This document shows, in pieces, positions 30,299-39,789 of a stretch of DNA of 64,000 nt. The position numbers and the translations under genes are program-made. The number at the start of each line of letters is the position of its first letter. The stretch's first letter is position 1. Source of the stretch: Brachybacterium timonense (GTDB taxonomy: Bacteria; Actinomycetota; Actinomycetes; Actinomycetales; Dermabacteraceae). The stretch covers positions 1,850,832 to 1,914,831 of the forward strand of contig NZ_LT984895.1 in NCBI RefSeq assembly GCF_900258505.1, in the 5' to 3' direction. Below the pieces are notes generated by a model. That model had not been told where the DNA came from. It did no database searches and worked only from the letters and a program-made list of their open reading frames with translations.

Positions 30299-30304
30299 AA
30301 AGTA
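30299..30304 (-). promoter_or_regulatory. -10 element TACTTT of a leaderless promoter
   Basis: On the minus strand TACTTT ends exactly 6 nt before ATG 30292, with no ribosome site. Confidence 0.5.
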
Positions 30305-30475
30305 GGCAGTGTCTATGGTGGTGTCAAGGGATCTTCGCGGCCGGAAGAGCGATCAGAGAACGGAGCGCGAGCCGACCTCACCCGTGGGATCCGCCTGCGT
30401 GCGCCGCGGGGGCTTCACCGAGCGATCCAGGGCCGCAGAAGCCAGATCCGCCCGAGTGCGCCGCGTGGGGGCCGT

Positions 30476-31456
30476 TCAGCGGGCGCGTCGGGCGCGGCAG
30501 ATCTCCATCACCATGTGCTGCACCGACCAGCGGGGATCGCGGGCGGCGCCCTTGACCTCGTGATCAGCTTGCGCAACAGCGTCGAGGGCACGCGCCACGG
30601 AACGGTCGGTCCACGAGCGCGCTTCACGAGAGAGGTTGCGGATCATCCACTCAGGCTTGCCGAGGGTGCGCGCCGTCGCACCGGGGGCGGTGACCGCGGC
30701 GAGGGAACGCATCTTGGAGGCGATGGCGGCCACGATCGGGACAGGGTCGGCGCCAGCCAGCATCGCCTGGGCGAGCAGCTGCAACGCTTCCTGCTCCCGG
30801 CCCGCAATCGCAGCGTCCGCAACAGCGAAAGCGGTGGATTCGACACGTCCGGCGGTCAGTGCGTGGACCTCGCTCGTGGTGACCGGTGCAGGAGCGGTGC
30901 CGTCATCCGCGGTGGTGTCGTCAATGAGCTGCCGGGAGATCGCGGCGAGTTCGGAAAGGTCCGTGCCGAAGGCATCCACCAGGGCAGCGGCGGCGTCGGG
31001 CTGGATGCGCCGACCGGCGCGCGTGAACTCGGCGGTGACGAAGGCCTGCTTGTCGGCGGCGCGCTTCAGCGGCGCAGCGGGCACCGTGGGGACCTTCGCC
31101 TTCGTGAGTGCATCCAGCAGTTTCTTGCCTCGATTGCCGCCACGGTGGACGAGCACGAGCGTGACATCAGGTTCCGGGGAGGGCAGGTAGTCGAGGATCT
31201 CGGCGATCAGCGCATCCGGGGCGTTCTGTAGCTCCGGGACGATCACCAGTCGCGGCTCTCCGAACAGGCTGGGGCTTGCGACCTGGACGAGGCTCTCACC
31301 GCTTTCTCCGGGCAGTTCGTGGATCGCGACCTCGGGGTTCTGTTCACGGGCGAGGGTACGCAGACGTTCAAGGGCGCGTGCGGCGATGAGGCTTTCGGTG
31401 CCCTTGATCAGGGTGATGGGCGACAGCGCAACGCTGTGCCATTCGACCTCGCTCAT
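30476..31456 (-). CDS. holA: DNA polymerase III subunit delta
   Basis: Clamp-loader subunit that opens the beta sliding clamp. The 326-residue product starts MSEVEWHSVALSPITLIKGTESLIAARAL and contains the delta features VLVHRGGNRGKKLLDAL and a C-terminal helical collar ending HMVMEICRARRAR. ATG 31456 lacks its own ribosome site, but overlaps by ATGA the stop of an 11-codon ORF that has one, so its translation is probably coupled. It lies downstream of comEC, the normal comEA-comEC-holA order. Confidence 0.94.
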   Translation of the reverse strand: MSEVEWHSVALSPITLIKGTESLIAARALERLRTLAREQNPEVAIHELPGESGESLVQVASPSLFGEPRLVIVPELQNAPDALIAEILDYLPSPEPDVTLVLVHRGGNRGKKLLDALTKAKVPTVPAAPLKRAADKQAFVTAEFTRAGRRIQPDAAAALVDAFGTDLSELAAISRQLIDDTTADDGTAPAPVTTSEVHALTAGRVESTAFAVADAAIAGREQEALQLLAQAMLAGADPVPIVAAIASKMRSLAAVTAPGATARTLGKPEWMIRNLSREARSWTDRSVARALDAVAQADHEVKGAARDPRWSVQHMVMEICRARRAR

Positions 31457-31488
31457 CGCAGTCGCGGGGAGCTGATGGTAGCGGCCAT
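31453..31488 (-). CDS. 11-codon leader ORF coupled to holA
   Basis: GAAAGGAG lies 4 nt before ATG 31488, which opens the frame MAATISSPRLR and stops at TGA 31455-31453. That stop overlaps the holA start as ATGA. It is not in frame with holA, so it cannot be an N-terminal extension. The peptide itself need not function; reading it would deliver ribosomes to holA. Confidence 0.5.
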   Translation of the reverse strand: MAATISSPRLR

Positions 31489-31517
31489 GGCTCTCCTTTC
31501 GGCCCGGTGCGGACTCG

Positions 31518-33887
31518 TCAGCGGGGTGGGCCGACACTGCGCGGTCTCGCGGAGTCGGCGGCGGGAAGGACGACGGTGCCGTGCTGGTCAGTGCGCACCA
31601 GGTGGCTCCCCTGTGCCTCGAGCATATCGAGGGTGTGCTGGGTGGGGTGACCGAAGCTGTTCTCGCTGCCAACGGTGACCAGCGCGGTGCGGGCTCCGAT
31701 GAGGTCATACAGGGCGCGATGTTGGCGGCGCGATCCGTGGTGGGCGACCTTCACCACGTCGGCGCCCGGTGGGTTCAGGGCTGCGAGATCGCGCTGTGCC
31801 GCAGGTTCGAGGTCACCCAGGGCAATGAGGCTCAGGCCGTTGCGCCAGCGGGCCGCGAGTACGATCGAACAGTTATTGGCCTCAGAGCCCTCGGAGGAGC
31901 CCTGCTCGCGTCGAGCGGCGGATTCGACGGCCTCGGCAGACGGCGGCCATAAGACGTCGATGGTGAGATGAGCAGTGGCGAGCTGCTCCCCGGCGAGCGC
32001 CGTGGTGGTGGGTACGTTTGGAACGCTCTGAGCGGCTGAGTCGGCGTGCGGGCAGATCCATTGGGCACGGGGCGTTCGCTGGCCTGTGAGCGCGAGGCGT
32101 CCTCCGGTGTGATCGACGTGTGGGTGGGTGAGCACGAGCAGGTCGATGCGCTGCACACCGAGCAGGTCCAGGCATGCCTTCATGAGATCGGGATCGGGTC
32201 CCGTGTCGATCAGTACGGTGGTGGGGTCGGGTCCGGGTGCGCGCAGGAGCACAGCATCGCCCTGGCCGACGGCGCAGGCGGCGATGCTCCATTCTGGTCG
32301 CGGAGCAAGGGGCGTGTGTCGCACGATGCTCGGGCTGAGCGTGGCGACGAGAACCGCAGCGACGGCGAAACGAACCACGCGGAACCGACGACCGATCACA
32401 GCTGCGGCGCCGAGCACAATGATCACAAGAGCGATGGCGGCTCCTCCCATGCCTTCAGGCACGGATATCCGGGAGCCGGGCAGCGAGTCCGCTAGATGCG
32501 CGACGTGCAGCACGAGATGGCTGCCGCCGGCGGCGATGCTGCACAGCACGGAGCCTGCCGCGGGGTGAACCAGCCCAACGGGAAGGGCGATCAGCCCCAG
32601 CACGGTGACCGGGCCAACGATTGGTGCGACCAGCATGTTCACGGGCACTGCCCACACGGAGATCTCCGGCGTGAGCAGCACGAGGATCGGAGTGCACGCG
32701 AGCTGGGCGAGCAACGGCACCGTGATCACGAGGGCAGCAGTGCGGGAGATCCGCTCTCCCGTGAGCTCGTGCAGCATGCCAGCGGCGGGCCGTGCACCCA
32801 GCAGGATCGCCCCCGTTGCAAGGGCCGACAGGGCGAAACCAACCGATGCTGATGTCACGGGGTCAGCAAGCGACCAGATCGTCACCGTGGCGGCGAGCGC
32901 CGCCGGCGCGGAGGATGGCACACCGGCGAAACGCGCAATCAGCATCGGCGTGGCCATCGTGGCGGCGCGTTGCACGCTGGGCTCCTCCCCCACCACCCAC
33001 ACGTACAGCACCATGGCGAGCGCGGCTGCCGTCAGGCGCAGACGGCGGGGCACGTCGAGGATCAGCAGCGGCGCGAGCACGGCCGCGATCACGAGGGCGA
33101 TATTCGCACCCGAGACCGCGACCAGATGGGAGATGCCGGCGCGGCGCATCGCGTCCTCGGCCCCCTGGGAGAGTCCGTGCGTGTCTCCGGTGGCCATGCC
33201 GCGTACCAGGGCGCCCTCATCGGCAGGAAGGTGCGCGGTGGAGGCACGGGCGGATGCGCGCAGTGCCGCGCGCAGCTGTGAGGCCGGGGCGGTCATGGCC
33301 CGCAGGCCCGAGGGCTGCTCATGGTCGATCGACGTGCCACGCAGGATCAGCAGACCGCTGCTCTCACGCAGAGTGCCGCGCACCCTCAGGCGATCACCGT
33401 CACGGATCGGCCGTGTCTGCTCGTCCGACTGCGGCAGGGTGACGAGGACCGGCAGGGACGATGGGAGAGGCTGTGTCGTGGTCCCGATACGTGCCGTCCC
33501 TGGCATGGTGCGGGCTCGCAGCCGCGTGCTGGACGCTGCCCACTCGGGCCCGCTGTGTGAGGTCTCCGGCTCGGAGACGGCGCGGACGGTGAGCTCGAGC
33601 ACCGCGGGCGAATCTGCTGCGTGCCGCAGGATGCGTGCAGTCTGGGCATGATGCAGCAGAGCAGGAGTGAGGACGGCGCCGAGAATGCCCAGCAGCATGA
33701 TGTGCCGCAGCACAGCGCTACGCAGCTCGGGGTGTGACCGGCCAAGCAGCAGTGCTGCGAGCCCCGTGGCAATGAGCAGGACTGCGCCAGCTGTGAGGGC
33801 CAACGTCGCACCGCTGTGCACGCCGAGGGCAGCTAGCGCCCAGGTCACCGTCGCTGTAGGGAACAACCGCAGGTCGGTGCGACGCAT
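31518..33887 (-). CDS. comEC: ComEC/Rec2 DNA-uptake channel
   Basis: Inner-membrane channel for single-stranded DNA in natural transformation. The 789-residue product has hydrophobic N-terminal helices, an OB-like exterior segment, the Competence domain (EGALVRGMATGDTHGLS...MRRAGISHLVAVSGANIALV near 225-270), further helices, and a C-terminal metallo-beta-lactamase domain with LVLTHPHVDHTGG near residue 595 and KVAHHGS. Complete and intact. ATG 33887 overlaps the comEA stop by one base. Confidence 0.95.
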   Translation of the reverse strand: MRRTDLRLFPTATVTWALAALGVHSGATLALTAGAVLLIATGLAALLLGRSHPELRSAVLRHIMLLGILGAVLTPALLHHAQTARILRHAADSPAVLELTVRAVSEPETSHSGPEWAASSTRLRARTMPGTARIGTTTQPLPSSLPVLVTLPQSDEQTRPIRDGDRLRVRGTLRESSGLLILRGTSIDHEQPSGLRAMTAPASQLRAALRASARASTAHLPADEGALVRGMATGDTHGLSQGAEDAMRRAGISHLVAVSGANIALVIAAVLAPLLILDVPRRLRLTAAALAMVLYVWVVGEEPSVQRAATMATPMLIARFAGVPSSAPAALAATVTIWSLADPVTSASVGFALSALATGAILLGARPAAGMLHELTGERISRTAALVITVPLLAQLACTPILVLLTPEISVWAVPVNMLVAPIVGPVTVLGLIALPVGLVHPAAGSVLCSIAAGGSHLVLHVAHLADSLPGSRISVPEGMGGAAIALVIIVLGAAAVIGRRFRVVRFAVAAVLVATLSPSIVRHTPLAPRPEWSIAACAVGQGDAVLLRAPGPDPTTVLIDTGPDPDLMKACLDLLGVQRIDLLVLTHPHVDHTGGRLALTGQRTPRAQWICPHADSAAQSVPNVPTTTALAGEQLATAHLTIDVLWPPSAEAVESAARREQGSSEGSEANNCSIVLAARWRNGLSLIALGDLEPAAQRDLAALNPPGADVVKVAHHGSRRQHRALYDLIGARTALVTVGSENSFGHPTQHTLDMLEAQGSHLVRTDQHGTVVLPAADSARPRSVGPPR

Positions 33888-34813
33888 CAGACCCTCACAT
33901 GCTCGCGCAGCTTCTCGAGTGTGGCCGGACCGATGCCGGAGACCTCCTCAAGCTGATCCACGCTGCTGAATGGGCCGTTGGTCTCTCGGTGCTCGATGAT
34001 GCGCCCAGCGATCGACGGGCCGATGCCCGGCACCTGCTGCAGCTGCTCGCTGCTGGCTGTGTTGATGTCCACCGGGCCGGCGGCGCCGTCAGCTGCAGCG
34101 CCTCCCGCTGCGTCGCTCCCAGCGGCGGCGCCTGCACTCGCAGCCGTGGGCTGTACGGGAAGCGGGTCCTCGCCGGGGACGGGCACGTGGATCTGCTCGC
34201 CGTCGCTAAGCGGGCGCGCCAGGTTCAGTGCGGTGACGTCGGCTTCGGGCAGGGCACCGCCTGCGGCGCGCACAGCATCGTCAACGCGGGCACCTGCTGG
34301 GCAGCGGACGAGGCCTGGGGAGGTGACGGCACCGGAGACATGCACAACGATCTCGCTGCTGTGCAACGCGGCATTCGGATCATCTGTGGCGGAGTCAGCG
34401 TCGGGGTCCGCAGCGTCGCTGCGGGTGGTGCCGCTCGGGGCAGTCTCGCCGGCTGCTGTGCCTTCCCGATCGGAGTCAGACGCTGAGGCGTGCTCCGCCT
34501 CGTCGGTGCTGATCGGCGGTGACTCTGCGGCGGTGGCTGCGTCGGTCTGCGGCGGGATGGCGGAGCCGCGGGAGCTCACATGCACGGCCGCGGCGCCGAT
34601 CAGAATCAGCACCGCGAGGGTCACCAGGGCGGACAGGCTCGGGGCAGGCAGCCGTCGGCGGGTATCTCGTGTCGGACGGTGGTGGCGCGTGATGACGAGG
34701 GGGTCGTTCTCATCGTGGGTCGTGTCACGGCGGTGTCGTCCAGCGTGCGCGCGGGGCGTCGTGGCGTCGCTTGGGTCCTCGTCCAGTGGGTTGGTGCTGC
34801 GGTGTGCTCCCAT
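33887..34813 (-). CDS. comEA: ComEA-type helix-hairpin-helix DNA receptor
   Basis: Membrane-anchored DNA-binding receptor that passes DNA to ComEC. The 308-residue product has a cytoplasmic basic N-terminus, one transmembrane helix (~residues 60-82), an acidic linker, a SLBB domain (IVVHVSGAVTSPGLV...GEQIHVP), an Ala/Gly linker, and two helix-hairpin-helix motifs (VDINTASSEQLQQVPGIGPS, FSSVDQLEEVSGIGPATL). No ribosome site; TACCGT (34821-34826) ends 7 nt before the ATG, so probably leaderless. Confidence 0.93.
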   Translation of the reverse strand: MGAHRSTNPLDEDPSDATTPRAHAGRHRRDTTHDENDPLVITRHHRPTRDTRRRLPAPSLSALVTLAVLILIGAAAVHVSSRGSAIPPQTDAATAAESPPISTDEAEHASASDSDREGTAAGETAPSGTTRSDAADPDADSATDDPNAALHSSEIVVHVSGAVTSPGLVRCPAGARVDDAVRAAGGALPEADVTALNLARPLSDGEQIHVPVPGEDPLPVQPTAASAGAAAGSDAAGGAAADGAAGPVDINTASSEQLQQVPGIGPSIAGRIIEHRETNGPFSSVDQLEEVSGIGPATLEKLREHVRV

Positions 34814-34857
34814 GCCCGTGACGGTAGGGATTCCCGCTGCCGCGCACGCGGCCGTGT

Positions 34858-34941
34858 TGACAGCAGCGTGTGGGGAGGACAGCTGAGCGCCGGCTCAGCC
34901 ACGCAGCCCGTACCGTGGTGACAGCAGCGTGCGGGGAGGAC
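34858..34941. repeat. Two direct 23-bp repeats upstream of comEA
   Basis: TGACAGCAGCGTGTGGGGAG plus GAC at 34858-34880 recurs with one mismatch at 34919-34941, 61 bp apart. Both lie within the 143-bp gap upstream of comEA and downstream of oleD. They may be regulator sites or remnants of a local duplication. Confidence 0.55.
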
Positions 34942-34956
34942 GCTCCACGCGCCGCG

Positions 34957-35949
34957 TCACGATCCCAGTGGGTGCTCCCGGTACCAGTCGGCCACGTGGG
35001 CGAAGCCCTCATCGAGGCTCACACGCGGCGTCCACTGCAATCGTTCCCGGGTGCGGCGCTGGTCGAACCAGTGCGCGGTGGACATCTGCTCGGCGAGGAA
35101 CTCTGTCATCGGCGGCTCGTCATAGCCCGGGCGGATCTCCCAGATCCGCTCGACCAGACGCCCCGCAGCACGCGCCACCGAGCCCGGGATGCGCAACCGC
35201 GGATGCGGCACCCCCGCGGCATCACACCAGCCAGCGAACACCTCACGCACGGTACGCGGCTCACCATTGGTCACGACGAAGCTCTCGCCGTGAACATCAT
35301 CGATGCGGTCCAGCGCGGCGACGATCGCGTCGGCAGCATTGTCCACATACGTGGTGTCGATCAGCGCCATACCGTTGTCCAGCAGCGGGAGACGACCTGA
35401 GCGCGCACGATCCACGATCCGGCCCACGAGCTGTGTATCGCCGGGGCCCCACACGATGTGCGGGCGCACCGACGTCACGAGCAGACCGTCTGAGCCGTCG
35501 GCTGCCATGGCGAGCAGCTCGGCTGCAGCCTTCGTGCGCGCGTAGGGGCCGCGAGCATGCTCGGGATCAGCGGGCGTGGCATCCAATCCCACGATCGCCG
35601 AGCCGAGGTGCGCCACCGATGGAGAGGACACATTCACCAGGCGGCCGCCGCCATGGCTGCGCATCGCGTCGAGCACGTTCTGCGTGCCACCGATATTGAC
35701 GGCGCGGTACTCCTCCTCCGGCCCGGAGATGGAGACCTTCGCCGCCAGGTGGATCACGGCATCGGTACCGTCGACGGCGCGGCGCACGTCCTCGGCGTCG
35801 GTGAGCGATCCGTTCACGTCCTCCACACCGTCAATACCGGCGGGGCGACGCTGGAAGGCTCGCACGTGGTGCCCGCGATCGCGCAGGATGCGCGCCACTG
35901 CCCCACCGAGCATGCCGGACGCGCCGGTGACCAGGATCGTGGAGCTCAC
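34957..35949 (-). CDS. oleD: OleD-like 2-alkyl-3-oxoalkanoate reductase
   Basis: Short-chain dehydrogenase/reductase (extended, 3-beta-HSD type), 330 residues, that in the olefin pathway reduces the beta-ketoacid made by OleA to a beta-hydroxyacid with NADPH. It has the Rossmann loop TGASGMLGGAVA at residue ~8, catalytic YARTKAAAE, and NGMALIDTTYVDNAADAIV, typical of OleD relatives. Its ATG overlaps the oleBC stop by ATGA. Assignment rests on the family plus the operon; on its own it would be called an NAD-dependent epimerase/dehydratase. Confidence 0.88.
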   Translation of the reverse strand: MSSTILVTGASGMLGGAVARILRDRGHHVRAFQRRPAGIDGVEDVNGSLTDAEDVRRAVDGTDAVIHLAAKVSISGPEEEYRAVNIGGTQNVLDAMRSHGGGRLVNVSSPSVAHLGSAIVGLDATPADPEHARGPYARTKAAAELLAMAADGSDGLLVTSVRPHIVWGPGDTQLVGRIVDRARSGRLPLLDNGMALIDTTYVDNAADAIVAALDRIDDVHGESFVVTNGEPRTVREVFAGWCDAAGVPHPRLRIPGSVARAAGRLVERIWEIRPGYDEPPMTEFLAEQMSTAHWFDQRRTRERLQWTPRVSLDEGFAHVADWYREHPLGS

Positions 35950-38633
35950 AGTGCGTCCGCCTTCTGGCCGGCGAGCGTCTGCTCTGACCAGCGCGATAGC
36001 GCCGCACGGTCGATCTTCGAGTTGTGGCGGATATCCGTGGGCAGCGCGCGTGTGGTGAACACGGCCACGACCTCAACGCCGCACCGCTCCGCGACGGCAC
36101 GGCGCACAGCCTCCTGCAACGAGACGGGCGCCGGGCGCGGGGTACCCGTTTTCCCTGGCCGGTAACCGTCTTCCGTCTCCAGGTGCACCACAACCTGCTG
36201 GGTGCCGCGCGGGCCGACAACCGCAGCGCCTGCTCGACGAACCGTCGGCACCGACTCTGCGGCATCCTCGACCTGCACCGGGGTGAACAGGCCCTGCGCG
36301 GTGGCGAGGACATGCGCGGCACGGCCCTCGATCCACAGGCGGCCATCCTCATCCAGATGCCCCACATCGCCCGTGGCGTGCCAGCCAGTGAAGCGCATCG
36401 ACTCCGCGGTGGTTCCCCACAGGTTCAGGTAGCGGTCACGAATGTGCGGGGCGCGCAGCAGCACCTCACCGGTGATCCCCGGATCCGTGGTGGGTTCGCG
36501 GCGTGTACGGCCCTCCGGATCCATCGGAGCGATCGCAACCTCAACGCGCGGCACGGGGGCACCAACGCAGACGCCAGAGCCCTCCCCCGCTGCCTCAATG
36601 CCCTCGAGGTCGATCGCGGTCGCGGCCAGGCACTCGGTCATGCCGTACGGGGTGAGCGCCACGGCATTCGGCATGAGATCACGCAGCTCACGCAGCAGAT
36701 GCGCCGGAATCGGGGCGCCGGCGGAGAAGTACGACGGCACCCGCGCCATGGCAGCGCGGCCAGCGTCGTCGAGCTGGTCGGCGGTTGCGAGAATGTTCCG
36801 CAGTGCAGCCGGGGCGGTGAACACGGCGGGCGCGCCCAGCGCATCGATCGCTTCGGCGAGCGCCGTCGCGGTCAGCTCGCCGGGCCGGCGAATGTCCATA
36901 TCGGGCACGACACTCGGAGCGCCGAGTGCTGGACCCAGCAGAGCGAACGGCGCAAATCCGGCCACCAGGCCGCGTTCGGGGTCCAGCTGGAGCGTCTCCC
37001 CCACTGCCGTGAACATGGCGTGCATCTGCTGATGGGTGTACACCGCGCCCTTCGCCGGGCCTGTCGAACCCGAGGTGAACAGGATCGCGGCGTCGTCGTC
37101 GGCATCAGGCCAGGCCACGTCCAGCGGCGCGCCGAGCTCCCGCATCTGGCGGCCGGAGCGGGCGAGCTCGGTGATAGAGGTGTCCACGCCGAGCACCGTG
37201 CGGTCCACGGTCGGCAGAGTCGACACCGAGATGCGGCGGCCGGGCCAGCTCAGTGTGCGGGCGCCTGCGAGGGCGGTGGGGATGCCGATGATCCAGTCGG
37301 CGTGGGAGCCGACGACGGCACGGGTCAGGCCAGCGATCCCGAGCCCCGCATCCGCGATCACGGCGACCGCTCCAATGCGCAGGCAGGCGAACAGCACGGC
37401 CGCGAGGTCCGCGCCGGGTGGGACGAGCAGGCTCACGCGGTCGCCGGGACGCACGCCGTGGGCGAGCATGCCGGCGGCGATGTCCTCGATGCGAGTGTTC
37501 AGTAGTTCCCAGGTGATGGTGCGGGCTGTGCCGTCGGGTCCGGCAAGCTCGACCACCGCCGGGCCGTGACGGTGCGCAGGATCAGAGGCGAGCTGGGCGA
37601 TGCGCTCGCCGGGCCGCCCGACGGGGCCCTGCTGGGCGTGGCTGGAGACGGCCGGGGCGGTGGGGTCGGGCTCGCCGAGCACGGTCGGCAGCCAGCGGGC
37701 GACGAGTCCAGCCACGTCCGCGTCCTCCCACACCAGGTGGGAGGCTGTCTCGAAACGGTGAACAGCGGCATGCGGAACCCGGTCGAGCAGGTCACGCAGA
37801 TAGCGGTCGGAGAAGACGACGTCACGCGGGCCCCAGGCGAAGAGCGTGGGGACATCAAGGTCGCGGATCCCGTCAGCCAGACGCTCGAGAGTGGGGCGCG
37901 AGGGATGGCCGGCGAGCGCCGGGATGTCGGCGACGAACTGCTCGATGCCGCGTCGGCGCTGACGGGTGCGGTAGGGCGCGAGGTAGGCGCGCTCCACCTC
38001 CGGTGCGAGCGGCGGTGAGGAGAGCGACAGTGTGGTGCGCAGGAAGGCATCGGTGAGCGAGGTGGTGGCGGGCAGCACCGCGGGCGTGGTGGCCAACTGG
38101 AGCGCCTTCGGCAGCTGTTCGCCGATCTCCTGGTGGATACCGGTATTGGTGAGAATCATCCCGGCCAGGTCGTGCCGGTTATCCAGCGCCCAGCCGACGG
38201 AGACGATCCCGCCCCAGTCGTGGCCGACGGTGACGACGGGACCGCGGATGGACAGAGCGTCCGTGAGCAGGGACAGGTCGGTGATGCGGTCCTGCAGAGT
38301 GCGTTTCGCACCGGTGCGTTCGGACCACCCCATCTCAAGCTGGTCGACCGCGATGATCCGCCACGGGATGTCGGCGCGGATCAGAGAGCGGTACAGGAAC
38401 GAGAAGGTGGGGTTGCCGTGGACGGCGAGGATGGTGCCGCGCGGCCGCTCGCCGGCGGGCAGGTCAGGCGTGGCGTCGATCACGTGCCAGCGGCACATGC
38501 GGCCGGCGTGGTCGCGCACGTGGACGAAGCGCTGATGGCGTGGGTCCACGCCGGGAAGCTGTGGCAGCTCCTCCGCGGCGGCGTCGGCGATGTCGGGGGT
38601 GGACTGTCGGCGTCGGGCGGGGCTGGTCACCAC
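35946..38633 (-). CDS. oleBC: OleBC fusion: beta-lactone decarboxylase/beta-lactone synthetase
   Basis: An 895-residue fusion. Residues 1-~330 are an alpha/beta-hydrolase of the haloalkane-dehalogenase type, with nucleophile elbow VGHDWGGIVS (Asp near residue 139), matching OleB, which removes CO2 from a beta-lactone to leave a cis-olefin. Residues ~335-895 are an AMP-forming ligase with ILFTSGSTGPAKGA near residue 520 and ATGDVGHLDEDGRLWIEGR, matching OleC, which closes the beta-lactone. The fused order is known from other actinobacteria such as Micrococcus. It overlaps both oleA (7 nt) and oleD (4 nt). Confidence 0.92.
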   Translation of the reverse strand: MVTSPARRRQSTPDIADAAAEELPQLPGVDPRHQRFVHVRDHAGRMCRWHVIDATPDLPAGERPRGTILAVHGNPTFSFLYRSLIRADIPWRIIAVDQLEMGWSERTGAKRTLQDRITDLSLLTDALSIRGPVVTVGHDWGGIVSVGWALDNRHDLAGMILTNTGIHQEIGEQLPKALQLATTPAVLPATTSLTDAFLRTTLSLSSPPLAPEVERAYLAPYRTRQRRRGIEQFVADIPALAGHPSRPTLERLADGIRDLDVPTLFAWGPRDVVFSDRYLRDLLDRVPHAAVHRFETASHLVWEDADVAGLVARWLPTVLGEPDPTAPAVSSHAQQGPVGRPGERIAQLASDPAHRHGPAVVELAGPDGTARTITWELLNTRIEDIAAGMLAHGVRPGDRVSLLVPPGADLAAVLFACLRIGAVAVIADAGLGIAGLTRAVVGSHADWIIGIPTALAGARTLSWPGRRISVSTLPTVDRTVLGVDTSITELARSGRQMRELGAPLDVAWPDADDDAAILFTSGSTGPAKGAVYTHQQMHAMFTAVGETLQLDPERGLVAGFAPFALLGPALGAPSVVPDMDIRRPGELTATALAEAIDALGAPAVFTAPAALRNILATADQLDDAGRAAMARVPSYFSAGAPIPAHLLRELRDLMPNAVALTPYGMTECLAATAIDLEGIEAAGEGSGVCVGAPVPRVEVAIAPMDPEGRTRREPTTDPGITGEVLLRAPHIRDRYLNLWGTTAESMRFTGWHATGDVGHLDEDGRLWIEGRAAHVLATAQGLFTPVQVEDAAESVPTVRRAGAAVVGPRGTQQVVVHLETEDGYRPGKTGTPRPAPVSLQEAVRRAVAERCGVEVVAVFTTRALPTDIRHNSKIDRAALSRWSEQTLAGQKADAL

Positions 38634-39652
38634 TGCACCTCCATGAATGCGGTGTTGAGTCCGGATCCGACGCCGAGCAGCAGCACGCGCTCTCCGCGGC
38701 GGACGTTGTCCTGATGGTGGGCGAGGGTCATCGGTGCGGCTTCCGCGGCCACATTGCCCCAGTCGGCGAGGGTCACAGGGATGCGCTCCATGGGTACCCC
38801 GGTGAGTTTGGAGAAGTTGCGGGTGTACACCGTGGAGACCTGGTGGGGGATCACGTGCTCGATGCTCTTGAAGTCGCGACCATTGGCGTGGGCGTCACGC
38901 CAGGTGTCCATGATCAGGGCGATGCCGTTCTCCAGCAGGCCCTGCGAGTCGGTGCGCATGTCGTCCATATTGCCGATGCACAGCTCGTGGTGCTCGGTGC
39001 CGGCGCGCGCTTCGGTGACGACGATGCGGTGTCCCTCGGGGTGCTGATCGGCGGGGCCGAGCACCGCGGCAGCAGCACCTGATCCCAGGGTGAGGGAGGC
39101 GAATCGGTTGTTGAAGTCGGCGCGGGTGGCGTTCTTGCCATTGAGGCGTTCGATCGTGGTGCGCTGGACCTGTTCAACGTCCTCTGCCCCGACCACGAGC
39201 GCGTAGCGGACGTGCCCGGCATCGATGAGGCCTGCGGCAACGGTCATCGCGTCGATGAACCCCAGACACGCGTTGGTGATGTCGAAGTTCATGGCACCGG
39301 TCGGCAACCCGAGCGCGTTGTGCACCGAGGTCGCGACCGCCGGCTCGAGGTGCGGGCGGCACACCGACGCGTTGATGATGAGGTCGACCTGGTCGCGCAT
39401 GATGCCAGCGCGGTTCATAGCCCGTTCGGCCGCCAGCACGATGCCCTGGCGCCAGCCAGTCTCCGGGTCACGCCACCACCGGCGCTCATACACGCCAGCC
39501 ACACGCTGCAGGACCCCCCTGGGTAGTCGCAGTCGTTTGCGTGCGGGGGCGAGCATGTCGTCGATCTCATCTGAGGTCACCGCCACCTGCGCGGGCGTGG
39601 CCTCCACGGCCAGCAACGCGGTGTTGCGGTGGACGATCGATGTGTTCCCCAT
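38627..39652 (-). CDS. oleA: OleA thiolase-fold acyl-CoA condensing enzyme
   Basis: A 341-residue beta-ketoacyl-synthase-III-like enzyme that joins two fatty acyl-CoAs head to head to a beta-ketoacid. It has the nucleophile region NACLGF (Cys near residue 127), VIPHQVS for the catalytic His, and NWGN-type ending DWGNVAAEAAP for the Asn. The sequence starts MGNTSIVHRNTALLAVEAT, typical of OleA. First gene of oleA-oleBC-oleD. Fatty-acid FabH is excluded by the operon and by the distinctive N-terminus. Confidence 0.92.
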   Translation of the reverse strand: MGNTSIVHRNTALLAVEATPAQVAVTSDEIDDMLAPARKRLRLPRGVLQRVAGVYERRWWRDPETGWRQGIVLAAERAMNRAGIMRDQVDLIINASVCRPHLEPAVATSVHNALGLPTGAMNFDITNACLGFIDAMTVAAGLIDAGHVRYALVVGAEDVEQVQRTTIERLNGKNATRADFNNRFASLTLGSGAAAAVLGPADQHPEGHRIVVTEARAGTEHHELCIGNMDDMRTDSQGLLENGIALIMDTWRDAHANGRDFKSIEHVIPHQVSTVYTRNFSKLTGVPMERIPVTLADWGNVAAEAAPMTLAHHQDNVRRGERVLLLGVGSGLNTAFMEVQW

Positions 39653-39789
39653 GTGCTCGCTCTACCTCGTTCGTACGCTCTCATCCTGGTCGGCCGACTG
39701 CTCGCGGCCACAGAGGGTCATTGTCGCACTGCGTCATCTGGGTGCAGTGGGAAGTGGCCGATGCCACCCCGCTGTGATCGCTGCGACCT

